64,000 bases of DNA, from positions 143,227,402 through 143,291,401 of the forward strand of contig NC_133122.1 in NCBI RefSeq assembly GCF_033568475.1. The letters are read 5' to 3'. Position numbers and translations under genes: made by a program. Shown piece after piece: positions 11,593-22,905 of this stretch. Below the pieces are notes generated by a model, which was not told the DNA's origin, ran no database searches, and saw only the letters and a program-made list of their open reading frames with translations. Positions within the stretch are counted from its first letter, which is position 1. Each line of letters begins with the position of its first letter. The DNA is from Henckelia pumila (taxonomy: Eukaryota > Streptophyta > Magnoliopsida > Lamiales > Gesneriaceae).

Positions 11593-14500
11593 CTATTCCA
11601 ACAAGGGATTTTTTCTAAGCAATTTCGAAGCCATTCTGCTTTTTTCCCCTGCTTTGTCCAAAGCAATGAATTCGGATTCCATTGTGGACCGAGCAATGCA
11701 AGTTTGCTTAGAAGACTTCCATGATATGGCACCACCACCAATGGTAAATACGTAACCACTTGTGGATTTTGAATCCCTTGTATCCGATATCCAATTTGCG
11801 TCACTATAACCTTCTAGCACTGCAGGATATCTCGTATAATGTAATCCATAGTTCAAAGTGTATCTTAGATATCTAAGTACCCTTATCAATGCCTTCCAAT
11901 GTTCATTACTAGGATTACTCGTAAATCTACTTAATTTGTTGACAGCATATGCAATATCCGGATGAGTGCAGTTCATGATATACATTAAACTGCCAATTAT
12001 CCTTGAATATTCTAATTGAGATACAGGTTCACCTTTATATTTGGCAAGATGTAGATTTGGATCTACAGGTGTTTTAATCAAGGACATGTCATTCGCATTT
12101 ATATTTTTCTAATTAATATTTTCTCCACGTAATGAGATCGCGACAACACACGTCCTTTCGATGTCTTGGTAACTTTAATTTCCAAAATGACATCTACTTC
12201 TCCCATATCTTTCATATCAAAATTCTTCGTCAACATTTTCTTAGTAGCTTTGATGATGTTAATATTACTTCCCACAATTAACATATCATCAACATATAGG
12301 CAAACTAAAACATATGCTTCGGATGTGCCTTTAATGTAAATACATTTATCACACTCGTTAATTTTTAAACCATTTGACAACATAGTTTTGTCAGATTTCT
12401 CATTCCATTGTTTTGGTGCTTGTTTAAGCCCATATAATGACTTAACAAGTCTACACTATTTTTTTTCCTTTGTTCGGGAACCACATACCCTTCGGGTTGT
12501 TCCATATATACTTCTTCCTCAAGTTCCCCATTGAGAAATGCTGTTTTTACATCCATTTGATGTATTTCTAGATTATACAATGCTGTAATTGATATCAATA
12601 CTCGAATTGATGTTTTTCTCGTCACTGAAGAATATGTATCAAAATAATCAAGACCTTCCATTTGTCTATAATATTTGGCTACTAATCTAGCCTTATATTT
12701 TTCAATAGATCCACCAGTCTTGTATTTTCGTTTGAGAATCCATTTGCATCTCAATGGTTTATTTCCCGTAGGAAGATCAACCAATTCCCATGTGTGATTT
12801 TGCATAATGGATTCAATCTCATTGTTCATTGCCTCGTTCCAAAAAGAGACTTCAGGACTTGATAGTGCTTCACTGATTGTCCTTGGTTCATTTTCCAATA
12901 TATATGTTAGAAAATCAGACCAAATTCTTTAGCAGTTTTAACCCTCTTGCTACGTCTTTGTTCTTGTGGTTCTTCCGTGAGTTGACCACTCTTATCTTCA
13001 TAAGTCCTTTTTCGATAACTTATCTATTTATTTTCCTTACAAGAAAACATTTCTTCAAAGAAGACAGCATTCCTTGATTCAATAATAGTTCCTTCGTGCG
13101 CATCACTTATTTCAGACTTATGTACCAAAAATCGATATGCACTACTATTATTTGCATATGAAATCTATTGTTTTTGGTCCAATTTTTATTTGCTTTGGTT
13201 TTGGTAATTCCACCTTTGCCAAGAACCCCCACACTTTTAAATATTTGTAGGAAGGCTTTTGACATTTCCACAACTCGTATGGATTTTCATCCTTACACTT
13301 GTGTCGTACTTTATTAAGAATGTAGTTGGCTGAAAAGATCGCTTCCCCCCACAAGTTCTGTGGTAATCCTAAACTCAATAACATTACGTTCATCATTTCT
13401 TTAAGAGAGCAATTTTTCCTTTCAGCAATTTATTTGTTTGTTCAATCGGTTTTCAACCTCATTCTTATAGTGTTTAAACACTTCAAGAGCTTCATCTTTA
13501 CTTCGCAACAGATATACATAACAATACCTTGTGCAATCATCAATAAAAGTAATGAAATACTTTTTTCCACCTCTAGTTTGCACAAACTTTAAATCACATA
13601 AATCGGTGTGAATTAATTCTAAAAGCAACGTGCTTCTTTCCACAGATGGAAATGAGGAATTTGTTAATTTAGCTTTCATACAAATCTCGCATTTGTGTTT
13701 CTTGTTAACATCAATTGAAGGCAATAAATTTAATTTTACGAGTTTACGTAATGAATTATAATTTACATGACCCAAACGATCATGCCATAAATCACACGAC
13801 TCGACCAAGTAAACAGAAGCATATCTTTTATTGCTTTCAATATTATGAAGTACCTTCATCGCATTTAATTTGAAAAGGCTTTTCTCCATATAGCCTTTTC
13901 CTACAAACATATCATTCTTAGACAATACAAACTTGTTAGAATGAAACACTAGTATAAATCCAGCTTTGACAAGTGCTGATCCAGATACTAGGTTCTTTCG
14001 AATGTCCGGAACATGCAGCACATCAATAAGGGTTAGTACTTTGCCGGATGTCAGTTTTAGCACCACTTTACCTAGACCCACAATGTTTGATGTAATTGAG
14101 TAACCCATAAAGAGTTTACATCCACGATCGGGGTGTAAGTAGAGAACATCTCTTTTTCTGCACATACATGTCTTGTTGCTCCAGTATCAATAAACCATTC
14201 TTTTGGATTATCCACTAGATTGGCTTCAAACACAACCGCAGACAACATGAGATCAGACATGTAAGTTGGCAATTTATCGTCTTTGGGGATGTTCACTTGG
14301 TCCCTTGATTTCTTTTGATTACCTTTCTTCTCTTGGCAATCTCGAGCCAATTAGTTGGGTTTGCCACAGTTGTAACAATTTCCCTTGAACTTTTTGGTTT
14401 TTCCCTTCTTTGGACCATTTTTTTTTTTGTGCTTTCTCTTTTTGCTCGTATTTTGTTCCACCAAATTTGCCCTTTCCTCAATCCTTGTTTCGGCCTTCCT

Positions 14501-14644
14501 TTCGGATGCCCTGTTGTCCTCCTCTATTCGCAGGCGCACGATCAAGTTTTCAAGACTCATCTCTTTGCGTTTATGCTTGAGATAATTCTTAAAGTCTTTT
14601 CACACAGGAGACAACTTTTCGATCATGGCCGCCACTTGGAATGA
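11593..14644 (-). pseudogene. Copia gag-pol polyprotein, multiply disrupted
   Basis: In minus-strand order: the gag zinc knuckle CYNCGKPN followed by a stop (14351-14353) where the knuckle His would be; protease FIDTGATRHV (about 14180); the pre-integrase HDRLGH...CEICMKAK zinc region (about 13680-13820); the integrase core with HTDLC (about 13590) and further parts at 13148-13396; reverse transcriptase with KARLVAK and MDVKTAFLNG (12365-12898); YVDDM (about 12285); and RNase H with SDANWISD and STSGY (11593-12087). Frame changes occur at about 14080, 13410, 13145, 12385 and 12095. The enzymes would process the polyprotein, copy the RNA and integrate the DNA, but this copy cannot make them. 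Confidence 0.88.
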
Positions 14645-14703
14645 GTCACTAAGAGTCATTTCCTTCGCATGAATTTCTTGCAAGATCACTTGTAATTCTT
14701 GAG

Positions 14704-15463
14704 CCACACGAACTTTGAAATGTTCAGAACGCTATGAATTCGAATTTTACTCGTTCAACTTAAAAATCCAAACCCAAGATTTTATGTCTTATAAAATTTG
14801 AATCTAAGTGTTTTGCTTAAAATTCGAAACACCTCTCGAATTTAATTCTAAAGATCGAATCTAAGCGCAAAAGGCTTAAAAAATTCGAACCAAGATTTTA
14901 TGTCTTGTAATTCGAATCTTAAGCGCTAAAAGCTTAAAAAATTCGCAGAAGAATTAAACAAGAGAGAAGAGAATAAAAAATTGTGTAAGATGCAAATGAG
15001 AAGGGATCCCTATTTATGGATGTTGAAAAACCTTAATGAAAAGACACAACCTTTCACCAATTAAAACAAGCACCACTTCACATGAAGTGGTGCTTCCCTT
15101 CCCCACACCACACGGCCATTCAAAGGCTGAATGGCCGTGTGATATACTTCAAATTCACTCGGCCACATGGCCGAGTGAATTATGTATATTTACTTAATAT
15201 ATATAACATAATATTATAATATATATATGTGTATGTGATATAATATAACATAATATATTATATTATATACTCATATACACATATCGTTTTCATTAACTTT
15301 TTAACACGATAAATTCGAACTAATTAATTTCTCATTCATTTTATTTGATCAATAATCGAGAAATAATTTTCTTACGAATTCTACTCGCGATATAGAATTC
15401 GTTCGCAACTTGTTCGAATTATTTATCAACTTTAAATGAGTACACAACTCATTTTTTCCAACA
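14704..15463 (-). repeat. Copia 5' LTR, truncated (760 bp)
   Basis: Matches 10026-10784 of the other LTR almost base for base and ends at the element boundary TTCCAACA. Its inner end stops at the word CACACGAACTTTGAAATG and joins directly to gag coding sequence. The LTR 3' end and the primer-binding site are therefore deleted. Confidence 0.9.
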
Positions 15464-15468
15464 TGTAC
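15464..15468. repeat. Target-site duplication TGTAC (right copy)
   Basis: Identical to 9813-9817. It marks the Copia insertion into the LINE. Confidence 0.92.
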
Positions 15469-16286
15469 CCCATCCCTTCATCACCACATCCCGACAGTCC
15501 TCTTCAAGGAGCCATGCTCTTTCGAACCTGAACGGCGATTTGTTTATGGTGGTCAGACCAACATCTCTTATAGGGTTATGGCGCAATTCAAGCCAAATCG
15601 GCCAATGGTCCAAATGGTAAAAATCCAGGTGCGAAACCCGAGCTGTTGGATATAAGAGCCTCCATCCTAGATTACCCACATATCTATCCAACCTCTAAAA
15701 AATGATAATATTTGAATTCCTTCTGTTAACCCAAGTAAAAATATCACCCATGCAATGTAGGTCCTGAACTTCACAAACCTCCAGAGCATCCCTAAACGAT
15801 TGCATTTGTGAGGGGGCTCTGGATTTACCACCAAATTTTTCACTATCAAAACATATTTCATTAAAGTCACCTCCAAGTAACCAAGGTAATCCTCGAAATT
15901 CTGAAAGGCTATAAAGACGTCTCAATAAATCCCAAGAAAACCGTCGCAAAGAGGTTTCTGGTTGCCCATAAAAACCCGTAAATCGCCATTCCATATCAGC
16001 TTCCTGAACAATGCAATCTATGTGTCCAGTAGAATACGATTTGATAGATATATTCACTGGATCCCTCCATAGAAGAGCAAGACCTCCACTTTTACCAATA
16101 CATACAATCCACCATAAGACAACCTGAGAAACCCAATTTATTCTGCCACCACCTACCATTAATCTCCCTCATCCTTGTTTCACTCAATAATAAGAGAGAG
16201 GGACGCTTTTCGGCGACTAAACGCCCTAGTTCCCGGAATGCTCGTTGGTTCCCAAGCCCACGAGCATTCCAAGCAATAATACTCAT
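15469..16286 (-). pseudogene. LINE endonuclease domain
   Basis: The minus-strand frame opens with MSIIAWNARGLGNQRAF and has LLLLSETRM, then GGLALLWRD, WRFTGFYG, LGGDFNEI and finally LDHWPIWLEL. These are the conserved blocks of the L1 apurinic/apyrimidinic-like endonuclease: Asn of WNxRG, Glu of ET, GDFN, and the terminal DH. This enzyme nicks target DNA to prime reverse transcription. Frame breaks occur near 16150 and 15700. The protein then runs into the linker region on the far side of the Copia insertion. Confidence 0.85.
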
Positions 16287-16553
16287 TGTGATCGGCGGGG
16301 TTGCGAGGCAACCACCGCCGCTAAGTCAACTGTTGTAATGTCTTCAATACCATCCTTTGCTCTTTTTTTGGCCGGGCTTTTATGTTCATGAGTCTCCATA
16401 TCCTCCATAAATTGCAAAGGTCTCTTAGTACCAGAATAAGGATTTGAGTCCATGCTCTCGGTTATAGCTTTCCGCTTTTCCCGTGCACGTCTCTTCCATC
16501 TTATTTATAGAACTCTAACACGGCTTGGTAATGTCCATATTACTGACCGCTGG
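16287..16553 (-). other. LINE ORF1-ORF2 junction, decayed
   Basis: Minus-strand text still holds basic, lysine-rich words typical of an ORF1 C-terminus, but with stop codons. It connects the ORF1 remnant to the endonuclease start. Confidence 0.4.
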
Positions 16554-16862
16554 TTATTCTGAGGTAGTTTTATCCTCTGTCTCCTCTGAGGTTGGGATAG
16601 TAGCCTTCGTACTCAGCGCCCCGTCATGATTTTGTTGCGAAGAAGTGGATCCAACATTTTTCCCCTTATCACCGTCTTGTACTAATTGAAAAAATGTGTT
16701 TGGTTGTTGAGTTAATTGATTCTGGGAGGGATCATCGCCAGGTGATGGCCTCGATTTTGCGAGGTTCGTAGCCGTCCTCCTTTCCCAACCAATATGAGTA
16801 GCAGCCTTCATCCATGTACCAAAACTCAGCTTCACCCTATCAGCAGTGGGATCATCACAATC
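16554..16862 (-). pseudogene. LINE ORF1 fragment
   Basis: A minus-strand frame of about 100 residues contains KLSFGTWMKA, reminiscent of the YGPWM-type word in plant LINE ORF1 proteins, followed by a low-complexity Ser/Thr/Gln-rich tail. ORF1 proteins bind element RNA. The N-terminal half is missing because GC-rich inverted repeats begin at about 16863. Confidence rests partly on its position just 5' of the endonuclease. Confidence 0.5.
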
Positions 16863-17905
16863 TCGGACCGACTGGTTCGACGGGGAATCGGTCATCGGTC
16901 CGGTTCGAAACACTCCCAAAAATCGTTTTAACGGTTGAACCGTTCGGAACCGGCCCAAAAATCGGTTGATTTATTTTTTTAATTTAATATTTTATTATAT
17001 ATAATGAATGATTATTTGTAATTTGTACCATTATTTTCATAACCGGACCGGTGATCGAACCGGTCTAGCTAAAAAAAACGGTCCAACTGGTCGGACCGTT
17101 AACCGTACGGTCGAACCGGAAAACCGTTTATATAATTTAATATAATAAATAATATATTTTGAATTTTAAAAACTCCAAAATTATATAAATACACAAAAAA
17201 ATATATATTTAACATAGTTTAAAAGCTAAATAAATATGTAAATATATTCAAAATATCACTTATAGTTATAAATTATTTAAATAATAAATTATTTAATTTA
17301 AAAAACAATAATTATTAAAATAATTTTTAATATGAAGTAAAAATTATAAATAATAATGTATATATATATATATATATATAAATATTAAATTAAAAGTTTT
17401 TAAAATAAAAAATTTTAAAATTTCAAAAAAAAATAAAAAAATTCGAAAAACCGGTTCAACTGGTTCTACCGGTTGAACCGGTTTTCCGGTTCTTGGCCGG
17501 TCCAATCGGTGCTTGACCGGTTCTGATCGATTGGACCGGTTTTCCAGTTTTTGAGTTGTTTCGGACCGGAGAATCGACCGGTTCCCGGTCGAATTGGTTG
17601 AACCGGTCGGTCCGATCCGGTTTCAAAAACATTGATTTGTATATCGTTAAAAATATTATTTTAGTATTATTAAAGTTTTTTTGATTAAGTTATTTACTTT
17701 TAAAAATATATATACCTATAATTAATATTTTGAATATATTTATATGGTTATTTATTTTTCAAAGCAGGATAAATATATTTTTGTCTATTTATATACATAC
17801 ATCTTTTAAGTTAAAAATTTAAAATATATTATTTATTATATTATATTATATAAACGGTTTTTCGGTCCGATCGTCCGGTTAAAACGGTCCGACCGATTGG
17901 ATTTT
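16863..17905. mobile_element. MITE-like inverted-repeat block(s), CCGGTTC-rich termini
   Basis: Sequence at 16861-16930 (TCGGACCGACTGGTTCGAC...) is the imperfect inverted complement of 17540-17612. A second pair, about 17080-17165 and 17815-17905, shares GGTCGGACCGTT and a flanking AT-rich word on opposite strands. The GC-rich ends surround a very AT-rich core (17150-17450). This is the pattern of non-autonomous DNA transposons, probably two overlapping or nested copies. The right outer end reads CGGTTTCAAAAACATTG near 17632; the equivalent left outer end is missing. No target duplication was found. Confidence 0.6.
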
Positions 17906-19126
17906 TTATATAAACACCGCGGAGGTGATGTTCGAGTTGCAGCTAGTTTTGCTCGGATTTAGGCTCCTTTAATCTCACTTCCAGCTCGGTGTTTGGGTAA
18001 TATACATGCTGCCCGAGTAAGGAATTTTACTTGCTTCGATTTAATTAGTTTCTATTGATTTTATCGCTTATTGATTGTTATTCAGATTTATATTGTAGGT
18101 TCTAAAGTTGAATGATTTTAAAGTAAATTTCCTGTAAATCTAAAAAATTTATTTACTTATTGTAATAAATATTTTAAGAATGTTGATCTTCGATAAATTT
18201 TAAGCTTTTGGATTTCTCTTCAAAAATTTTTCGGGTATCTCATTCAAATTTCAGTGCTTAAAAGCATTCTTGAATTTTCATCAGCGTCTAAAGCTAACTC
18301 AAGAAAAGTTGATAATTACATGTCTCCATCACTCTGAAGTCACGTTCTCTGTGAGTCCTCTTTTCAATTTCCTACGCTATGGGCCATTGTCTGTTTAATT
18401 GTCACGGATTCTCGGTTGTATTTCCTTTGTTTTTGTTCTTTTTATAATGAAAGATTGTCTATATATATGTTTGCTACACACTAACTGTTTGAAAAAAATT
18501 CAAAGCAAATTTGTTGTTCTTGCTCTGATGCGTTTTTGTAAATGCAGGTAAATATTGCCTATTTTTAAACTGTTTATTGAAATACCTACCAGAGGGTAGG
18601 TCATTCCGAAATTTATATGGATGAGTATAATGTAGTAAATCATTGACATAGTAATAACTTCGTTTTTTTGGTCTAAATTTGCTAAATCACGGTTTACATT
18701 GCTGCGATCGAAATGTTTACTTTGATTCATTTGTAGATAGTTAATATTAAGACATGACGGACCCATATTCCGAGGGCTAGCATGACTAAGATCCAGAGTT
18801 AATATGGTAGGGATATGATAAGTAAGTTTCAAATGTAATTAAAATGTGCACATATTTATTTGATAATTCAAATTTCAGTTTTTATTAAATTTCTCGTTAA
18901 GATTTGCCCTAGAGAATCACAAAGTGTCCTCGTACATAAGTTCTATACATAACTTTTTTATTCCACACACAAACTTGTGAGGAAGGACTCTTGGAAACAT
19001 GTGACTAGTGACCAATAACAATGGTACTGGCATGAGTTTATGGTAAGACTACGTATTATTTGGCAATAATATGCCTTGTTAATATTTGCACATTAATTTT
19101 TTAATACATTCTTATCTATTGTGCAG
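17906..19126. other. Spacer, possibly decayed CACTA transposon sequence
   Basis: No frame can be named. The last few hundred bases precede the transposase exon with a usable splice acceptor (TTGTGCAG at 19119-19126), so part of this stretch may be transposon intron or upstream exons. Confidence 0.35.
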
Positions 19127-19420
19127 AAGAAGTACAAATGGGAAGAAGAGAATGACTCGGCTATAACGAGGGTTTGGTACAACAACACCAAAGAAATGTA
19201 CCGCCAAACTATCCATAAATGGCGTTCGAATGGGAGGTATCCTGATACAATTACTCAAGAGACGTGGTCCAAGTGGACGAAGGTGTGGTCTTCTCAACCT
19301 TGGAAGGACAAGACAACAAAGTACAAGGCGAACAAACACTCCGAGCCTGCCGGTCTTGGGACAGGCCAAACGAAGCATACTGGTGGATTGAAGTCTTATG
19401 GGATGCATGTCGTCGACTTG
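19127..19420 (+). pseudogene. Plant En/Spm-type transposase exon (Transposase_24-like)
   Basis: A 294-bp open exon is flanked by a good acceptor (GTGCAG) and donor (GTAACT). It reads KKYKWEEENDSAITRVWYNN near the start, then a Trp-rich WSKWTKVWSSQPWK block and a KHTGGLKSYG word. That combination is typical of the plant Ptta/En/Spm transposase family, in which a charged helix, repeated Trp and an HTGG motif precede a long acidic tail. CACTA elements use such proteins for excision and reinsertion. Only one exon is clearly visible; terminal CACTA repeats were not found, so it is treated as a remnant. Confidence 0.55.
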
Positions 19421-20869
19421 GTAACTATCTTTTGCTCTATAATAAATATACTTTAATATTTAATGTTTGTATTACGAAGTTCATTTCACTATAGTTTATT
19501 ATTCCAATACATATGGATCAATATTATGTAAACTATACTTTTAAATAATATAACTCATGAATCTTCTAGTAAATGTATTGAGTTTGGAAACCACAAGATC
19601 AAATATGGTAATGTTTTCACTAACTAATCAACTTCGTTGTATTTTTGAATTAGTGTGAGTCTTTAATTAGTGTGAGACTCGACAAGTGAAAATCCTTTAA
19701 TAACGAATAATACTAAGTAGATGCGAATTTTTTTAACATGATTGTAGGAAACTAACTTGATATACGTTTAAAGTGTTGTGTGCAACTAAAATAAGAGATA
19801 AATTTAAAAGGGTATGCATAAATATATTAAGCGGTAAAGGAAACATTTCTTACAAATTAACTTAACATGGCTAGTAATCGAGAACTTTAAACATGGATTG
19901 TTTTCTTGTGAATTTATATCATTGATTGCGGTTTTTGTTTCAATTGATCAATTTATAAACCATAATACCACGTTGACAAAGACGCCTAGATTTTTTTCGA
20001 CCCCATATTGTGTTACTGACAAGGACACCGAGAATTCTCCCCACCCTACATTGCTCCGACTTAGTCAGGGCCAACTCATTTCATTCAAAACTCGAGGATG
20101 AGATTTAAAGGCTTAAAATTGATAAACTAAGGTGTTGTCCCTAAGCATGAGAATTAAATTCTTAACTATGTACCCCTCTCCACTTAGGCTTGCTACCAGT
20201 AATCAGTCCGTACTACCCTTATAAACTAACTATTTCTTAACCAAATTGACTCCAGTTTGAACGAGTCTCTCCTACACTCCCTGGACTAATCATAGGATAA
20301 GTCGTTAACTCCCAAGCTAACTAGACCATCCTACAATCTACAACACTCGAACAGTCACTTGCAACTCGTTAAATTCTGCATCAACCACTCGACACTAATC
20401 CATTTTTAACTTGGCCATCTTCTATCCATATCGACTCCAATTTGAACCGATACAACTCGTAAAATGCTGTAAAACGAAAATAAACAATGAAATTAAACAA
20501 TCAACAACAATTCCCGATGAATTAGACAACAAAAATATCCTTACTGTTGAAAAATGCCTTAGTAACTGCTATCAAAGATTTGCAAAATAATTGGTTAATT
20601 GACCAAGTCTTTAGGAAATAGTTTTTGAATTATTTTGAATTGATATTAGGAAGATATTTTGGTTTTTTTGTTATGTTTTTCAACTCTATATATGGGGAGT
20701 GTATTGCAATGAATAAGAAAATTATTGGATTCCAAATATATTCTCTCGTTTATTTTTTTCCGACAAACTTTCATAATTTGTTGTAAAAGTTTATAACCAC
20801 ACTTACCAATCCGAATTAGTAATTTCCGCCTTCCCCTTTGGTTCCACATCGGCCCTCACGGCCTTCATC

Positions 20870-21168
20870 TCCGCCTCTGCCCGTGCTTACGCTAGTTTAG
20901 TCTTCTTGATCTACAACAAAAAATATACAAATTTAACAAAAATATACCTAATTAAAGTCAAATAGATTTCGAATAGATGAAGATTACCTCGACTTCCTCT
21001 TATTTAAGACTTATGAATAAGTCAATAACATGCCTCAGTCCGAGGCCATCTTCCTCGGATTTGGTCGCCTTTCCCACAGCCCACCACATTGTGACCAAAC
21101 CCCAAGCCTATGCCATCCCAAATTTTGAGACGCTCTTCCTCTATGGGTTAAATAGTATCACCATACTA

Positions 21169-21207
<39 letters not shown>

Positions 21208-21419
21208 TTTTTTTTTACTTGTGCCATAATTTATATGTAATAAACATAAAACTTAACACGCGAGTCGTGATTGCCCTGATGAAAGCGAGCCTTCTTCTCT
21301 CCGCATTTTCAGCCTTTGCTTATTGGGCCGTAATGAACTCGTGCGCCATTGATTTTTCTTGGGCAGCGGTTTCTCTTGCCCATTTCTGTATCTTTGATTG
21401 AAATCGGCCAGTGAATCCG
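20870..21419 (-). pseudogene. Unrecognised two-exon gene fragment, left arm copy
   Basis: Reading outward on the minus strand, this mirrors the right-arm copy. A frame contains KWARETAAQEKSMAHEF with ITAQ followed by a stop. Further out lies an exon with the IEEERLK word, then an intron-like stretch and an exon beginning after TTGTTGTAG. It carries stops and shifts and a poly-A insertion, so it cannot be translated. The product family is not recognised; visible traits are Ala/Glu/Lys-rich helices. Confidence 0.45.
21170..21205. repeat. Poly(A) run of 36 bases
   Basis: An uninterrupted A tract followed by GG and a T run, present only in the left arm of the inverted repeat. Confidence 0.95.
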
Positions 21420-21456
21420 GTCATAGGGTATAGGGTTTTGCGTGAGAGTAGAAGGG

Positions 21457-21992
21457 CGGATTCACCGGCCGATTTCGATCGAAGATACAGAAATGGGCAA
21501 GAAAAGCCGTTGTCCAAGGAAAATAAATGGTGCACGAGTTTATTACGGCCTGAGAAGCAAAGGCGAAAAATGCGGAGAGACGAAGGCTCGCTTTCATTAG
21601 TGCAATCACGACTCGCGTGACAAGTCTTATGTTTATTACATATAAATTATGGCAAAGTAAAAAAAATAAACTTATTTTTTTGGCAGTATGGTGATCCGAT
21701 TAAACCCATAGAGGAGGAGCGTCTCAAAATTTGGGGTGGCATAGGCTTGGGTTTGGTCACAATGTGGTAGGCTGTGGGGAAGGCAGCCAAATCTGAGGAA
21801 GAGAGCCTCGAATTGAGGCATGCTGTTGACTTAAAGAAGACAAAGTCGAGGTAATCTTCATCTATTTGACTTTAATTAGATATATTTTTGTTAAATTACT
21901 ATTTTTTTGTTGTAGATCAAGAACGCTAAACTGGCACTGGCAGAGGCGGCGAAGGCCGATGCGGAACTAAAGGGGAAGGCGGAGAGAGACTA
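21457..21992 (+). pseudogene. Unrecognised gene fragment, right arm copy
   Basis: Reading outward on the plus strand: a first block of Lys/Arg-rich coding-like sequence; a block after GGCAG at 21685 reading YGDPIKPIEEERLKIWGGIG and then a Leu/Val-rich helix interrupted by a TAG; a donor-like GTAATC at 21852; a T-rich intron ending TTGTTGTAG at 21916; and an exon reading IKNAKLALAEAAKADAELKG with a stop shortly after. The exon-intron grammar shows it came from a real nuclear gene, perhaps a small membrane protein with a charged helical tail. I do not recognise the family. Confidence 0.5.
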
Positions 21993-22905
21993 ATCCGGAT
22001 TGGTAAGTGTGATTATAAACTTTGACAACAAATTATGAAAGTTTGTGAGAAAAAATAAACGATAGAATATATTTGGGATGCAATAATTTTCTTATTTATT
22101 GCAATACTCTCCATATATATAGAGTTGAAGAACATAAAAAAAAAACCAAAATATCTTCATAATATCAATTCAAAAACTGTTTCCTAAAGACTCGATCAAT
22201 TAACCAATTATTCTGCAAATTTTTGATAACTGTTACTAAGACATTTTTTAACAACAATGATATTTTTGTATGTCAGATTCATCGGGAATTGTTGTCGATT
22301 ATTTATTTTTGTTTTACAGCATTTTACGAGTTGTATTGGTTCAAGTTGGAGTCGATATGGATAAAGGATGACCAAGTTAGGAATGAATTAGTGTCGAGTG
22401 GTTGGCGCAGAATTTTACGAGTTGTAATTGCCTGTTTGAGTGTCTCATGCTTAAAGACAGCACCTTAGTTCATCAATTTGCAGCCTTTAAATCTCATTCT
22501 TAAGTTTTGAATGAAATGAGTTGGCTCTGACTAAGTCGGAGCAATGTGGGGTCGGAGAAAATCTCGGTGTCCTTGTTAGTAGGATAATATGGGGTCGGGA
22601 GAAATATCGGCGTCTTTGTCAGCATGGTACTATGGTTTATAGATCGATTAATTGAAACAAAAGTCACAATCAATGATCAAAATTCACAAAACGATTCATT
22701 ACTAACCATATTAAGTTAAATTGTAGTAAATGTTTTTTTTACCGCTTAATATATTTATGCACACTCTTTTAAAAGTTATCTCCTATTTTAGTTGCACACG
22801 ATGCTTTAAAGGTATATCAAGTTAGTTTCATACAAGTATATTAAAGAATTTTGCATCTACTTAGTAGTATTCGTTATTAAAGTATTTTCACTTGTCGATT
22901 CTTTG

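Larger units (their letters stand above)
9818..15463 (-). mobile_element. Decayed Ty1/Copia element inserted in the LINE
   Basis: A 5.6-kb element on the minus strand, bounded by LTR ends (TGTTGG ... CCAACA) and a perfect 5-bp target duplication. The 3' LTR (left) is complete. The 5' LTR (right) lacks about 200 bp at its inner end, together with the expected primer-binding site and the start of gag. The order gag knuckle, protease, integrase, reverse transcriptase, RNase H identifies Copia. The coding region is riddled with stops and frameshifts, so the copy is dead. Confidence 0.92.
8721..16862 (-). mobile_element. Decayed L1-type LINE, split by a Copia insertion
   Basis: A non-LTR retrotransposon lies on the minus strand in two blocks. 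The 5' part (15469-16862: ORF1 tail plus endonuclease) and the 3' part (8721-9812: reverse transcriptase) are separated by the Copia element at 9818-15463. When the Copia and one copy of its TGTAC target duplication are ignored, the reading frame runs across the junction. The order of ORF1, apurinic-type endonuclease and RT is that of plant L1 elements. The RT stops within the fingers/palm region, so the 3' end, including the catalytic palm motif, is missing. Several frameshifts and stops are present. Confidence 0.82.
19650..22905. repeat. 3.2-kb imperfect inverted repeat (foldback structure)
   Basis: The left arm, about 19650-21419, is the inverted copy of the right arm, 21457-22905, with a 37-nt loop. 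Matched landmarks from outside in are: CGACAAGTGAAAAT (19672) with its complement at 22889; the TATTAAGCGGTAAA word (19825) with 22737; CTCCGACTTAGTCAG (20057) with 22530; CACTCGACAC (20385) with 22395; the CATCTATTTGACTTTAATT region; and CGGATTCA at the centre. The inner 200 bp differ by about 10 percent. The left arm has roughly 190 extra bases (about 20153-20340) and a 36-nt A run (21170-21205). Transcribed, it would give a long hairpin RNA. Confidence 0.88.
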
